From Rotaria sordida (taxonomy: Eukaryota > Rotifera > Eurotatoria > Philodinida > Philodinidae), in contig CAJNOL010000081.1 in assembly GCA_905250125.1 (NCBI GenBank), positions 1 to 64,000 of the forward strand: 64,000 bases of DNA, in the 5' to 3' direction. The stretch's first letter is position 1, and the number at the start of each line of letters is the position of its first letter. Below, one piece after another: positions 13,152 through 24,169 of the stretch. Below the pieces are notes generated by a model. The model did no database searches, had not been told where the DNA came from, and saw only the letters and a list, made by a program, of their open reading frames with translations. Both the position numbers and the translations under genes were made by a program.

Positions 13152-14706
13152 ATGGATACGCCAATTGTACTTACATTTTATATAAAACTTTCATCAAATT
13201 CAATAATTATTCGTTCAATAGTTTTAAAAGAATATTTTTCAAAATTAACATCAAATGTTGAAGTACTTTATCCAACACAAATTCATTGTGGTCTTTTATT
13301 ATGTAAATCTAAACGAAGTAAATTGAAAAATATTTATTTATTTTTATTCCTTATATAAAATTTTATATTTTATATTAGCGGAAGAAAAAATTTTAAATAT
13401 GCGTCATATACTTTCAAATGGATCAACAATTCATTTATCTCATTTAAATCGTTCATTATTTCAACAAATAAAATGTACAATTAGTGGACAAATAATGCAA
13501 TTAAATGATATGAGTATATTATTTCAACAATGTTTACCATTTCTACATGCTTCCGGTTTTTATTTGATTAAACTTCTTTTTTTAGTATTTCAATTTTTTT
13601 GTTTTTAAGATGGCAAAATTCAAGTAAATCCTGATGGATCAATTTTATTAGAAGGTCATATATTTATTTTAAATTCTATTCATTCATTTCTTACTAATAA
13701 AGCATCTAAAAAAAAAGATCAGTCAAATAATACAAATTTATCCGAAACATTAAATTTACATAGTAAAAATATAGATATTAAAATAATGAGTGGAAAATTA
13801 ATTGAACAAAACGTTGAAAGTATTATGTAAATTTTCTTTTTTTTTTTTTTTATTAATATGAAATCTTCTTATTTTAATATTCTATTAAAAAGAATTCCGA
13901 TGTCTGATAAATATAATATTCATAAAGCTTTTGATCGACAAATACAATCATTAGGTGGTACAACTATTATTAATCATCTTAAAGAATTAAAAACAAAAAA
14001 TACACATAGCCATGAAGGAGACGTAAGTTTTTAATTGAAATACTTAAAAATAAAAGAAAGAAACAATAATTAATAGATTATTTTATTCTCAAATCATGGA
14101 TTAAAAATTCCAGCAAATATTCTTATATTTTTTACTGTTCTACGTTTATCAAATAATACCGTAATAAAAGATAAATCAATGATTGATTCATTTCAACCAA
14201 CATATGAAAAATTAATTTATAATGCTTTACAAACTATTGAACAAAATAATATAACAAATATTGCAATGCCTATTCTTGAACCACATGGTAAAAATATTGA
14301 AATCTAAATTATTTTTTTGTTCTTAACAAAAAAAAAAATTTTAATTTTTCTAGTTAAATTATCTTGTAAAAGACTTTATGCTAATGAAATGGCTGTTCGT
14401 GCAATGATTAGTGCTATTCGACAATATTCTCAAAATTTATCAATTAAATTAAAACGAATTATTATTGTTGATCATCAAATACAAATCAAACAAATGAATA
14501 AATATATGAAAAAATATCAAAAACAAATTGAAAAAACAATAACAATTAATAATGATATTGATCTTGATAGTGATGATGGACATTCATTTACGTATATATT
14601 TGGTGTACCAAAAGTACCAGAAATAATATCAAGTACAAGCGAAAGTGATGATGATATTGAACTAGAAGATTATCAATTTCCTTATAAGCATCATACAAAA
14701 ATTTAA
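13152..14706 (+). CDS. Divergent macrodomain-like protein
   Basis: Six phase-consistent exons: 13152-13317, 13379-13555, 13610-13826, 13893-14022, 14077-14287 and 14354-14706, giving 417 residues. The C-terminal half follows the order of a macrodomain (ADP-ribose-binding fold). DIKIMSGKLIEQNVESIIIP stands where a macrodomain has its GDIT...DAIVNA strand. A helix ends in LGG, then GDIILFSNHGLKIPANILIF resembles the Thr...LPAKYVIH strand, and NITNIAMPILEP resembles the SIAFPAIS strand. The Asn-Ala-Ala-Asn and Gly-rich phosphate loops are absent, so ADP-ribose binding or hydrolysis is doubtful. Residues 1-185 are unassigned and could be a KH- or RRM-like fold. The tail (about 370-417) is very acidic with Ser/Asp runs. 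Gene structure is well supported; the fold call is inference. Confidence 0.6.
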
Positions 14707-16850
14707 TAAACAAAAAACAAAAAGAATATTCAAACATTTTATCAAAGACGCGTTATTTATGTTCAAGAGTTTTTGACAGATAACTCAATTAATAGGATCG
14801 TAGAGAAGAAGCATTAAAAAAAAATCATCTTCTATGATTTATAAACACATATTGACTGTTGAGTGAATATTTAATTATGATAAAAGAATATGTTTGATGT
14901 CATAGATCGTTAATTTTGAATAGAAAATAATATAAAACAATATCCGGAGAATCATGATTACTTAACTATTTGATGGCAGTTATTTTCAAGAGAAAAACAA
15001 CGTACTTAATATAAGTGCATCAAAGTACTATTGAATAGTTTTCGAAAGGAAAACAAGATCAGTTTATTTATTCTATAAATATAACGTACACTATGTATCC
15101 ATGAAAATTGATTTCTTTTTTATAATATTGTGATCATCAGAGGTACAGAATCTGTTGCTGAAAACAAAAATTTCCTCCAACAATTTTTTTCTACTGTGAA
15201 AGTAAAATAAATTATTTTTTTAAAATATATATATAATAAAAAAAATCTAAGAGAGCTTACTACACACATAAAATAATACTATGTACAAGATAAATTAGCT
15301 TCATCAATCATTGAACAAACAGTGATAGTCTTGATCATTGTATGTAGAAACATTTAATCATCAGTGAACCAATCCTTAATAATTTTCATGTTAGATATTG
15401 TTTACTTTTCTTATACAATAGCATTAGTTACTTCAAATTGTGATGAAACCACCGTGAGTGATATAAAGAGTATAGAGTAAAAGTGATGGATTAGCAGGCT
15501 AATGAAGTTTTCTCACTTGTTATCTTACTTTCGACATGTCGATCGCACAGCTTGTGGCAAACAGTTTGTTATGTATATTAGGAAACAAAAGGCAAAGGTT
15601 AACCTATTACACATAATATCAGCATACCAAATACTCTAATACTGTCTAAATTTTGAGCACATAACAAAGTATGACATAAATGTAATATAAGAAACTTACA
15701 TGTCAAAGGAGACATATATATTAAATGGTGAAAGGATTTTTAAAAAAAAGTAGTTAGATTGTTCTCTATTGAGAAATCAATCATGCAATTTGTCATTGCT
15801 ACGAAAAAAAAACTTTATTAGCTAATTTTCTACATTAAAAAGTTTTCGTATAGACAATAATTTTCCCCTATGTACGTGGATAGATAAAGATAAATTCTGG
15901 AGGTCTAATGAGTGACAAAAAGTTTGCTAACAGAGTAAAAACCATATAAACTTCAATCTTCTAACTTGGTATTTTGACTAGAAATTGATCTTGGTAAACC
16001 ATGATCGCAAGCAGCAATCCAAAGTCGATAGACCTTAATGCAAAGGATTTATAATGAAAACACTGTTTTTTCCCTTAGGACCCAAAAAAAAGCTTTTTTT
16101 GACACTTTTTTGATTGTCTATCGTTTAAATGTGTTAACCTCCATTTTCTTATTGACAAATCAAGATTCACATGTCTATGTTGTATTACAAATAGGATATT
16201 TCAGTCCACTGTAATGTTGAGGTGTGAAGAAGTCTCCAGGGTCTACTAGAACAGTCTCTTCTCCATCAATGGTTGCAATCATAAAATTTTCACAGAAAAA
16301 CTTGGTTAAAGCAGAGTATTCACTGTAGAAAATATCAAGACTAACAGTTAAAATTAACTGAAGATATCGATCACTTTTCGACAATTCCTATCGACTCTCA
16401 TGTGAAGATTACTTCACAAAATTAAGCATATCAAAACCATTTGACATGAAATTTTTATTGATGATAGAAATAGCATTATGTAGTTATGAGATTTATTTTC
16501 TATGTTGAGATATGCTTGTTTGAAGAAACAAATCTATATTGACGGTTCTAACTTCTTCATATGAAGATTGATCAGAGTTCAAAATTCTCTATTAAAGGAT
16601 TAAAATTTAGATATTTATTACCTTGTACCAGAAGTTTTTGTAACTACTTTATTATCTTTTACTATCTTCATTCTATCAAATGTGTAGTATGAGAAGATCA
16701 GTAAATTTACAATTGTTTCGAAAGAATAATTTTTATTTGAAAAGACTTAATATATTATGGTGGTGCCTTTCTATGGGCATTATAATTAAAAAATTTAAAT
16801 CAGATTCAATGTAAGAGATTTGTCATTCATGTTCTTATATACAATAATAT
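14707..16850. other. Convergent intergenic region, no gene recognised
   Basis: This 2.1 kb lies between the 3' ends of the macrodomain and CHMP3 genes. Apart from 3' UTRs nothing definite is seen. A 69-codon open stretch on the minus strand near 16175-16384 lacks an ATG start and resembles nothing I know. Confidence 0.45.
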
Positions 16851-17905
16851 TTAACTTCTTAATGCTTGTAAACGTCGTTCCATTTCATCTTCACTATCAA
16901 CATCAGCTACAGCAGCAGCTGCTGGTTCAGTTTCTTTTATTGTTGTTCCACTAACAGCAACACTTGGTAATTTACCTATTTTACCTTAAAACAAAATGCA
17001 AATAGAAAATAGAATAAAAATTTTCTTTTCTTTTATTTTACCAGTAAGAACTTCGTCTAATACTTTAGCTACTTCTTCATCAGTTTCTTCTTCAAGTTCA
17101 TCATTATCCATAGCAGCATCAACTGCTTCAGTCATCATTTCACTCATAATACCCATCTTAAAGATAAATAAATAGATTGAAAAAAAAAAAATATTTTTTT
17201 CTTAAATCGTATATTATACTTTAATTAATTCTTTTGAAAATTGTGAAGCTACCGTTTGAAGTTGTCCAACTTTCATTAATTGAGCCATTGAACGAGCAAC
17301 TTCATTACTTCTTTGCATTATTCCAGTTATTTTAACATTTGCTAAAAAAAACAAAAAATTCGTCGAATTAAATCTTTGATTTATAATGAAAAACAAAAAA
17401 AAAAAAAAGAAAACGATGGATTACCTAATTGATTTTTAACAGCATTATCAATTGTATCAAGATGAGCTTTTGCTGAATATAAATGACTTTTATCATGTTT
17501 TATTCTTAAATAAAAATCATTAGACTTTATCTTAAAATATAAAGATGAAACAAAAAAGAGAAAGGACTTACTTAACAATAGCTTTTGCTAATGTACGAAG
17601 AGCATCTTTATTATTATTAGCTGCATGTTTACGAATATCAATGGAAAGACGTTGAATTTCACGATCAGATTCTTTAGGAAAAAAGAAAAAGTGTCATTTT
17701 TTTTCCTGTTTAAATTTTATTAAGTAAAAACAAAAAATAATTACGGTTAATTTGTCGCTCTAGTTGACGTTTTTCATGACGAATTTGTTTACTAATCTCA
17801 CGAGTCTAGAATTTAAATTCAAATAAAAGAATAATTCTTTTTTTTGAATAAACAAACTTGTTCTTTAGCTTTTTCAAAAGGAGTTCGTTTATCGAAGAAA
17901 CTCAT
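16851..17905 (-). CDS. CHMP3: ESCRT-III subunit, CHMP3/VPS24-like
   Basis: Snf7-family protein that assembles into membrane-remodelling filaments in multivesicular-body formation and abscission. Seven exons: 17905-17858, 17805-17745, 17671-17572, 17504-17425, 17341-17220, 17156-17042 and 16984-16851; 219 residues, against 222 for human CHMP3. The N-terminal half is basic (KQIRHEKRQLERQI), the middle SKAHLDTIDNAVKNQL-type helix matches CHMP3 best, and the C-terminal third is acidic, ending in a MIM1-like helix MERRLQALRS that should bind VPS4. The first donor is a weak GTTTGT. The residual doubt is CHMP3 versus CHMP2; the KNQL block and the LRS end favour CHMP3. It is divergent from SMIM30, with 530 bp between the start codons. 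Confidence 0.88.
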
Positions 17906-18434
17906 CGTAATAACTAAGTAAACAGGAAATAAATAATGATCGAATCCAATAGCTCAAAGTGTTTGATTTATTATTTTTATTGGTTATATAAAACCAATTA
18001 AGTAAACTTTGAAAAAAAAAATTCTAATAAAATATAGAAGAAAATTTTTCGAAATAATTTTTATGTAAAAATATTTCTTTTTAAAATATAAATTTCTTTT
18101 CTAGCATATCGACATTGATTGTAGCGCTTAATTTTCTAATTTGAATGATTCGTTCATTTATTTAATTTTTTTTTCACTCTCATTTTATTAAATAACGTAA
18201 ATGAAATATATATATATATTTTTTTTTTAATTAGTCAACGTTACAAATAAAAACCTAGTCAACAAAGTCTAGTTTAAAGGTCCTTTGAATCATCTTCACT
18301 ATCTTATCTTTTCATTTATTTGCCACAGATTATTTTCTTTTAGTTATTTTTCATTTCATAAACACACGAAAGAAGATAACTTTTTTATTATTTCAGATTG
18401 TGCTTTGTCACTTATTGTTATACAAACCATAATC
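17906..18434. promoter_or_regulatory. Shared bidirectional promoter region, CHMP3 / SMIM30
   Basis: 530 bp separate two divergent start codons, so both promoters must lie here. The stretch is extremely AT-rich, with a TA-repeat near 18208-18220. No specific element is claimed. Confidence 0.4.
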
Positions 18435-18605
18435 ATGTTAGACATAATTCAATCATCATTTATTTTTCTTCTATTATTAATTGTTCCAAGTGTTGAAGCA
18501 AAAATGACAGCCGTCGATGTTATTGCATTATTAATTGGACTAGCTATTCTTTTATTTGGTTTATGTGCTCTAATTGGTTGTTATGCACGACGACGTACTG
18601 GATAA
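18435..18605 (+). CDS. SMIM30: SMIM30 microprotein (small integral membrane protein 30)
   Basis: Intronless 56-residue protein. Residues 1-22 form a hydrophobic signal-like segment ending PSVEA, followed by one transmembrane helix (about 28-48) and the basic end GCYARRRTG. The layout and the signatures PSVEA, AVDVIALLIGL and GxYARRR match the conserved animal microprotein SMIM30 (human end GVYARKRNGQM), an endoplasmic-reticulum/membrane protein. The ATG at 18435 was chosen over the longer in-frame extension because it reproduces the family length and the upstream part is low-complexity. It lies 210 bp upstream of the CtIP gene on the same strand. A gene this short is easily missed by annotation. 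Confidence 0.85.
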   Translation: MLDIIQSSFIFLLLLIVPSVEAKMTAVDVIALLIGLAILLFGLCALIGCYARRRTG

Positions 18606-18815
18606 AATAGGTGTTTTTACTTACAATCAAATAATTATATTTTGGTTTTTCTTTTTCTTTCGAATAACTTATTACAAAAGTTTCTTTTTTTTTAAATGTT
18701 ACATTGTGGTTTCTTTTTTTTTCTATTTATTTATATTTTTTTAATAGACAACAAATGTGAATAAAAAAAAGAACTAGTGATTTTTATATTTATAATAATT
18801 GTAGTATATATTATT

Positions 18816-18959
18816 ATGTCTCTATCACGATCATCAACACGACAAGTACATACTGTTTTGGATGGTGGAATACGATATGAAACAGTTGAACTTGTTTTAT
18901 CAGCCATACCTAATTTTGAATTGAAACAAAAAGGACATATTCTTCGTTTGTTTGCAGAG
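18816..18959 (+). CDS. Candidate first exon of the CtIP-like gene (link unproven)
   Basis: An ATG opens 48 codons ending at a good GTAAGG donor in phase 0; the frame ends ELKQKGHILRLFAE. Codon use is coding-like. It is the only plausible 5' exon for the following gene, but the next certain coding frame (from about 19313) needs a phase-1 donor. Either a small exon between 18960 and 19312 was missed, the locus is damaged, or this is a separate gene. Confidence 0.45.
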
Positions 18960-19312
18960 GTAAGGAATAAAAAAAAAAAGTCGAATATAAAAGAAAAGAT
19001 TATTTTCATAGGTACATTTTATAATCTATTTTATTCTTGTGTTTATTCGTGTAAAAAAAACAATGACTTTGTTCAATTAAAAGGCTTGAAAATAGATCGA
19101 GAAAATTTTTAGGTGATAAGACTTTGGCCAATGTATATGTAAGGATCTATCAGGGGCGTTCTGAGCGAAAGGTCATCCCCTAATCTCGAGAAATTTTCAT
19201 CTTTCCACAGAAAAGCTCCAGTGTTTTATTCATGTTTCTTGCTCACCAATTCTCAAAAAAAAAATACTCGAATTCTAGTGACTCTCGAGACACTCGTATG
19301 CTTTCATACAAG

Positions 19313-20503
19313 AAGTTCAAGATGCACTCAATGAACGACAAAATAATGTCGATAGTTATCTTATTCATAATCAAACTAATAAATCATTAGTAGATCCATT
19401 TGCATTTGAATCACAAATTGATACTGATACATATCCACTTGATCTATCTTCAAAATCAACAGATGAATTATTACGACCATCAATTGAATCAGATAATAAT
19501 ATGTCAAATGAAACTATCCCATCATTAGCTGTTCCCAATGAAAGAAAACAATCTGATATAAATCCTTGTCATCAACGACAATCAAGTTGGACATCAGTAA
19601 AAGATTCAATTAATATTAAAAAAGAAGCTATAACACCAGTAAGGCAATGTTCTACATTATCGTTTTTGTTAAGGTGCATTTTTTTCTTAATTTATGTCAG
19701 CCGAAAACAAAACGACGTCAATCAAAAAATTCATCTAATTCAAAACAAAAAAAATTATCTTCGATACCATCAATGCGTCAAATGACAATGACACAATTAT
19801 TTGATCCACTTGAATCACCTAAATCAATCGAAACTTCAACTTCTATAAAACAAGAACCGGAAACACTAAGCAATGATACAATAATGTATATGCCAGAATC
19901 ACTTATCGGTTTAGCTCAACCATCGGAATCAATGTCTGATAATGATAATGAACAAGTAAAATTCATTTTGAATTTTTTTTAATCATTTAAAAATTCATAA
20001 TTATTTCAGAACAATCTATCGGATTTATTGATATCTATTAAACATAATAAAATATCAAATTCACCATCATTTAAACGTAAACATATTTCTTCACCAATTA
20101 TAAATAATCCAATTCCTGAACAAACAACAACAACAACAACAACAACAGATGAAGAAGAAAATACTCAAAATGAAGCTCTTATTGAATCGCCTTATGCTGG
20201 TATTGAAAATGAAGAATTACTTTATGCTTGTCCAATGTGTCGTAATTATTGGCTTGGTTTACCTGAAGAACTTCGTCATAAACAAGGTTTAAAATGTCGT
20301 CATCGACAACGACCAATGGTTCGTACACCAGATCATTTTTGGTCATTAGGTATTCCAAGTACACAAACATGTATTCAGCGTGGTTATGGTGGTGTTCTTC
20401 CACCAGATAAACCAATTGAAAGACCAAGAAGACCAAGACGACAATATCAACGAAGATTACAAGAACAACAACAACAAAATGATGATGATGATGATGATGA
20501 TGA
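19313..20503 (+). CDS. RBBP8: CtIP / RBBP8 (Sae2-type) DNA end-resection factor, 3' end lost in gap
   Basis: CtIP activates the MRE11-RAD50-NBS1 nuclease to start resection of DNA double-strand breaks. Exons: about 19313-19638, 19701-19955 and 20010 into the N gap. Seen: PLDLS (19435-19449), the motif by which CtIP binds the co-repressor CtBP, and the diagnostic Sae2/CtIP C-terminal domain at about 20220-20400 with CPMCRNYW, CRHRQRP, TPDHFW and GIPSTQTC. The Thr-Pro matches the CDK site (human T847) and the STQ matches the ATM/ATR site (human T859). Downstream come Arg-rich and Gln-rich stretches and an Asp run encoded by a GAT repeat, where assembly broke. The N-terminal tetramerisation coiled coil was not recognised. 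The family call is secure; the 5' structure is not. Confidence 0.85.
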
Positions 20504-20603
20504 NNNNNNNNNNNNNNNNNNNNNNNNNNNNNNNNNNNNNNNNNNNNNNNNNNNNNNNNNNNNNNNNNNNNNNNNNNNNNNNNNNNNNNNNNNNNNNNNN
20601 NNN
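20504..20603. other. Assembly gap (100 N)
   Basis: Exactly 100 N directly after a GAT trinucleotide repeat. The round number suggests a default scaffold spacer of unknown true length. Confidence 0.97.
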
Positions 20604-21762
20604 CATGTTCAGCTGCAATGGACCATGTTTGTTCAAAGTTCAGCAGAAGATTTCTATAATATAAGGCGAGCGAAACGATTCACTCAAAAAATTTTTTGTA
20701 GGTTTTCATATACTCTCTATCGATAGATGTCATTAATTTTATACTCAAGCATTTTTTGTGCAAAAACGATGAAAACAGAATTCGATTGTCTTTTACCATA
20801 TTTCAAACACTAGTGTATGATTTAAAAATAGAAAAAAAAACAATAGAATCAAATTTGACATCAGTAGATCATTTGATATTGCTGTCAAAGCTGTAAAAAA
20901 ATGTCCTTTTTTAGATAGTATAAAATCAATGAAGAGTGCTTTACTTTAGTGTTTTGATTATAACTCGTTGTAGGAAAAAACTTCCAAAGAAAAGTATTTA
21001 ACTATCGTAAGATCTATTACTTTAGCTACCAACAGAAATTAAAACATTTTGTTCAGAGTGGACTTTTTTTGAGTCGCTCTGATGCAAGACGTTCTTTTAG
21101 ATGAGCGTGTTTCCATGACTTTCTATTCAGCTAAATGAAATGAAAGCTTTAGTGAAACTAGTACCTTCATATATCTACAAACAGCGGAAGTTTCAACTTT
21201 TTGTCACCTTTACTTATTGAGTTATGATAATCTGAAGGTCAAAAATGGGTGGGTGTGTTACGTATGCACAAACTGATTGGTTTTCAAAAAAATCGATTGA
21301 AAATCTTTAAAAAAAGCAGGTCGAAAAAATTTGTAATATATGATTCGATGCATTTTCATCTTCACTTTCTAAAGGTGAAAACCTCAGCTCTCTATCTTGT
21401 TTCTATTAAAAGTTCTTAAAAAAAATTCCTACTTGCCTTTTCTTTTTTGAAATGGACATTAGATATTTATACTAGGTCTAATTTCTTTCATTTGATGATA
21501 AGACATATATAGAAAGATTTTATAGAAAAATCTCAGAATCTGCTGATCAATAGATGATTTTGATTTTAAAAAACAATCGACTTTATTCATATCTATTGTT
21601 AAAAATCTTTCAACTTTAATTTTCCATAATTGAAAAGAATTTATTCTTTTTTTTTCAAGACACAACGTTATACATATATTTATTTTTATTAAATAAAATT
21701 TAATCAATATAAAAAAAAAATCTCTTCAATGCATTCATTTTTTTTTTTAAATTTAGTTTTGT
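20604..21762. other. Post-gap sequence without a recognised gene
   Basis: About 1.15 kb from the gap to the SH2 gene stop codon. No continuation of the CtIP frame was recognised. It is AT-rich without clear exons; part is probably the SH2 gene 3' UTR. Confidence 0.45.
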
Positions 21763-22825
21763 TTATATTACATATTCATTACGTGCTACTTTACCATTAA
21801 AATCATCATCTTCCATTGTATGTAATGATGTATAAGCTCGTAAATTTAGAACAACAGGTAAATTTTCTGCAACAATTGAATGATGTACAATAAATGAATT
21901 TAATGTTGGAAAAACTTTTTTTGTTCCCTTGAAATAATTGTAAAAGAAAATTTTAAATTTTAAATAATTTAAAAATAAATTTACTCTTAAACGATAACCA
22001 TCACTATCTTGATCAATTAAATAATGAACAACACATGATCGTTTCATATATTTTGGTACACGAATTGAAAGAACATAAGTATTTGTTGATGTTATAGATG
22101 TTGGTCGTCGAACAAGAAAACTACCAATTGAACGACATGATAATGCATCTTCTACAGCTTCTCTAATCACGATATACTTATTATTATATATATCTAGATG
22201 ATCTTTTTAGTTTACCTAGTTATATTTTCATGAAGCCATGGAGTATTTTCATCATGGACACTTGGACTTGATGGTAATGGTGAAGGATTTGGAGCAAAAC
22301 TAAATGATAATTTATATATTAAATAGTTATATCATATTACAATAATTATTGTTGATATATATATATATATACGTTTGAAATGACCGTGAAATAATTTCAT
22401 CAGTAAATTAGATGTTGAAGTTTAAGGTCGTTATTAATTTCTTTTTATCCTTTACTTTTTAACAAGAATTTCTCTTATATGAAAACTTAATATATTTTCT
22501 TTATATTAATTCTTCTTTGTTGATATTCATTGAAAAAATTAATTATATAGAATTTCTTACATACCTTTTAAGAATAATTGATGATGGTCTATTAATAGAA
22601 ACAATTGAATTTTGTATACTTTTAAAATCATCACTTAATGATGAATCTGTTTCTTCATTACTATCTGCTGGCGCTGCTGCTCCTACTATTGTATGTGCAG
22701 ATCTTTTATCAAAAAACAAAAACAAAACATTGTTTTTTTAATATAATAATGTATCAAACATACTTGCTCTTCATACGTTGACTAGTATTGCTACTAGCAA
22801 ATGTTCGTCTGATGGTCTCAAACAT
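21763..22825 (-). CDS. Small SH2 adaptor, tensin-type SH2 domain
   Basis: Phosphotyrosine-binding adaptor of 208 residues. Five exons: 22825-22764, 22702-22565, 22299-22216, 22162-21985 and 21927-21763, all phase-consistent. The N-terminus (1-85) is Ser/Ala-rich, with the Pro-rich stretch NPSPLPSSPS. The SH2 domain spans about 86-190: PWLHENITREAVEDAL opens it, GSFLVRR holds the phosphate-binding arginine (R113), and HYLI...GYRLRGTKKVFPTL and HHSIVAENLP close it. The latter block resembles the tensin SH2 (family pattern HFLI...FGSLSALVYQHSI). The PTB domain that follows SH2 in tensins is absent, as are the phosphatase-like and C2 parts, so this is a free-standing adaptor or a fragment-type paralogue. 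Confidence 0.83.
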
Positions 22826-23871
22826 TGATCTTGTGTAATGAATGTATATTTAGCTTATTCTTGTCTAGAAATAAGAGAATAACTTAGAAGATAAACAATT
22901 TACCTTTTGTTGAAGAAAAAGAGAGAGAGAGAGAGAGAACGACTAAGTAAACGTTCTTTCTGTGATGCAATTGACGATGATCAATGTGGCAGACACTAAC
23001 AAAAACAGAAAAGAGAAGAGAACGGAAGATGATAGACGTGTAAGAATAGTTGATTAGGTTATGGTCAAACAACAACAAAAAATGTATTGTTTGATCTATG
23101 TCCATCTTTATATTATACAAAAATATCATATAGCTGATAGTTATCCTTCTTCACTTATATATGATGGTCATGCTGATAATCGATTAAGAATCTATCTTTT
23201 ACTGACGACTGACCACTATCAACTACATTGAACTGATTGTGTAATCTGACTCTTGAGAAGTCAACGAGTTTTTTTCCTCTCTTTTTCTTCTTCGGGTGCC
23301 GATAGTATATATGTGTTATGTCAGTAACTATTCTATGTATTTCGGATGATGAATACGATTGATATATATTATCAACAATAGATGTGTATGTATATTTGAT
23401 AGGTAAAAGAAGATTGTATCTCATATGACATTCAACTTTATCAAAGACAATTATAAGTTACTTTTGTTTCATTATTGATCTTCACTAACTAACTTCGTCT
23501 TATATAGATCACTCTTTTCTTCTCATTTTTTCGTTTATAATTACATCATAAACCAGAATCGTGCATATAGAAATAAATCATTATCTTTTTTGATCTCAAG
23601 TATCTCAATTATATTTTTCTCGATCAAATCGTATTCATGATTAACTAATCATTTTCTTTTTTTCTCTCTTGTCCATTACAATCGTAAAACACGAGATTAT
23701 GTTTCTTTTTTCTTTTCAAACTTTTGTTTCTTTCTATAAAATTTCAAGATAATAAAGCTTATATATATATATATATGAACAACAAAAAATCGAAAAACAT
23801 AATTGTAAACTACACAACCACACTGAAGAAAAAAAGATTCGAAGTTATGACATTTTATATGTAATGAAGAA
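22826..23871. other. Spacer between SH2 and PMP3-1 genes
   Basis: About 1 kb, holding the SH2 promoter and the PMP3-1 3' end. A GA microsatellite sits at 22921-22938, close to the SH2 start. A TA-repeat occurs near 23762-23776. No gene seen. Confidence 0.5.
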
Positions 23872-24169
23872 TCATTGAAGTTTACCACTCCAAACAAGCC
23901 ATAAAGCATGAATGCATCCTGGTATAAAGCCAAGAATGGTTAATACACTAAAAAATAAATAAATAAAAGGAATATATTATTTAAATAAAAGTATTGAGAT
24001 ATGTCAAACTTACATATTTAAGAAAAAATGTAGAGTACAACCAACTTGAATTAAAGCAGCGGCCGGCGGAAAAATGATTGCTAAGATCGTTAAAAGACTT
24101 AAATAAAAAAATTATTTGCTTAAGTTAATTATATATCGAAACAACATACATAGTTCCAAGTAAACCCAT
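23872..24169 (-). CDS. PMP3/UPF0057 family proteolipid (copy 1, three exons)
   Basis: Tiny two-helix plasma-membrane protein. The yeast/plant family (Pmp3, RCI2) affects membrane potential and salt or cold tolerance. Exons: 24169-24150, 24097-24014 and 23947-23872; 59 residues. Seen: helix 1 LLTILAIIFPPAAALIQVGC with the family PPxAA motif, then HFFLNI, then helix 2 VLTILGFIPGCIHALWLVW with the family PG-IHALW motif. Intron positions differ from the three tandem copies at 35-47 kb, and the orientation is opposite, so it is an older paralogue. It lies 11 kb away from the array. Confidence 0.9.

Noticed and set aside
16175..16384. 69-codon minus-strand frame with protein-like composition
   Set aside because: No ATG at its start, no convincing flanking exons, and no known family. 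It may be a decayed exon, but that cannot be supported.
21243..21265. GGGTGGGTGTG string as a telomere-like repeat
   Set aside because: Only one short occurrence with no tandem array.
22884..23424. Minus-strand frames upstream of the SH2 gene
   Set aside because: Overlap a GA microsatellite and promoter region; composition looks random.
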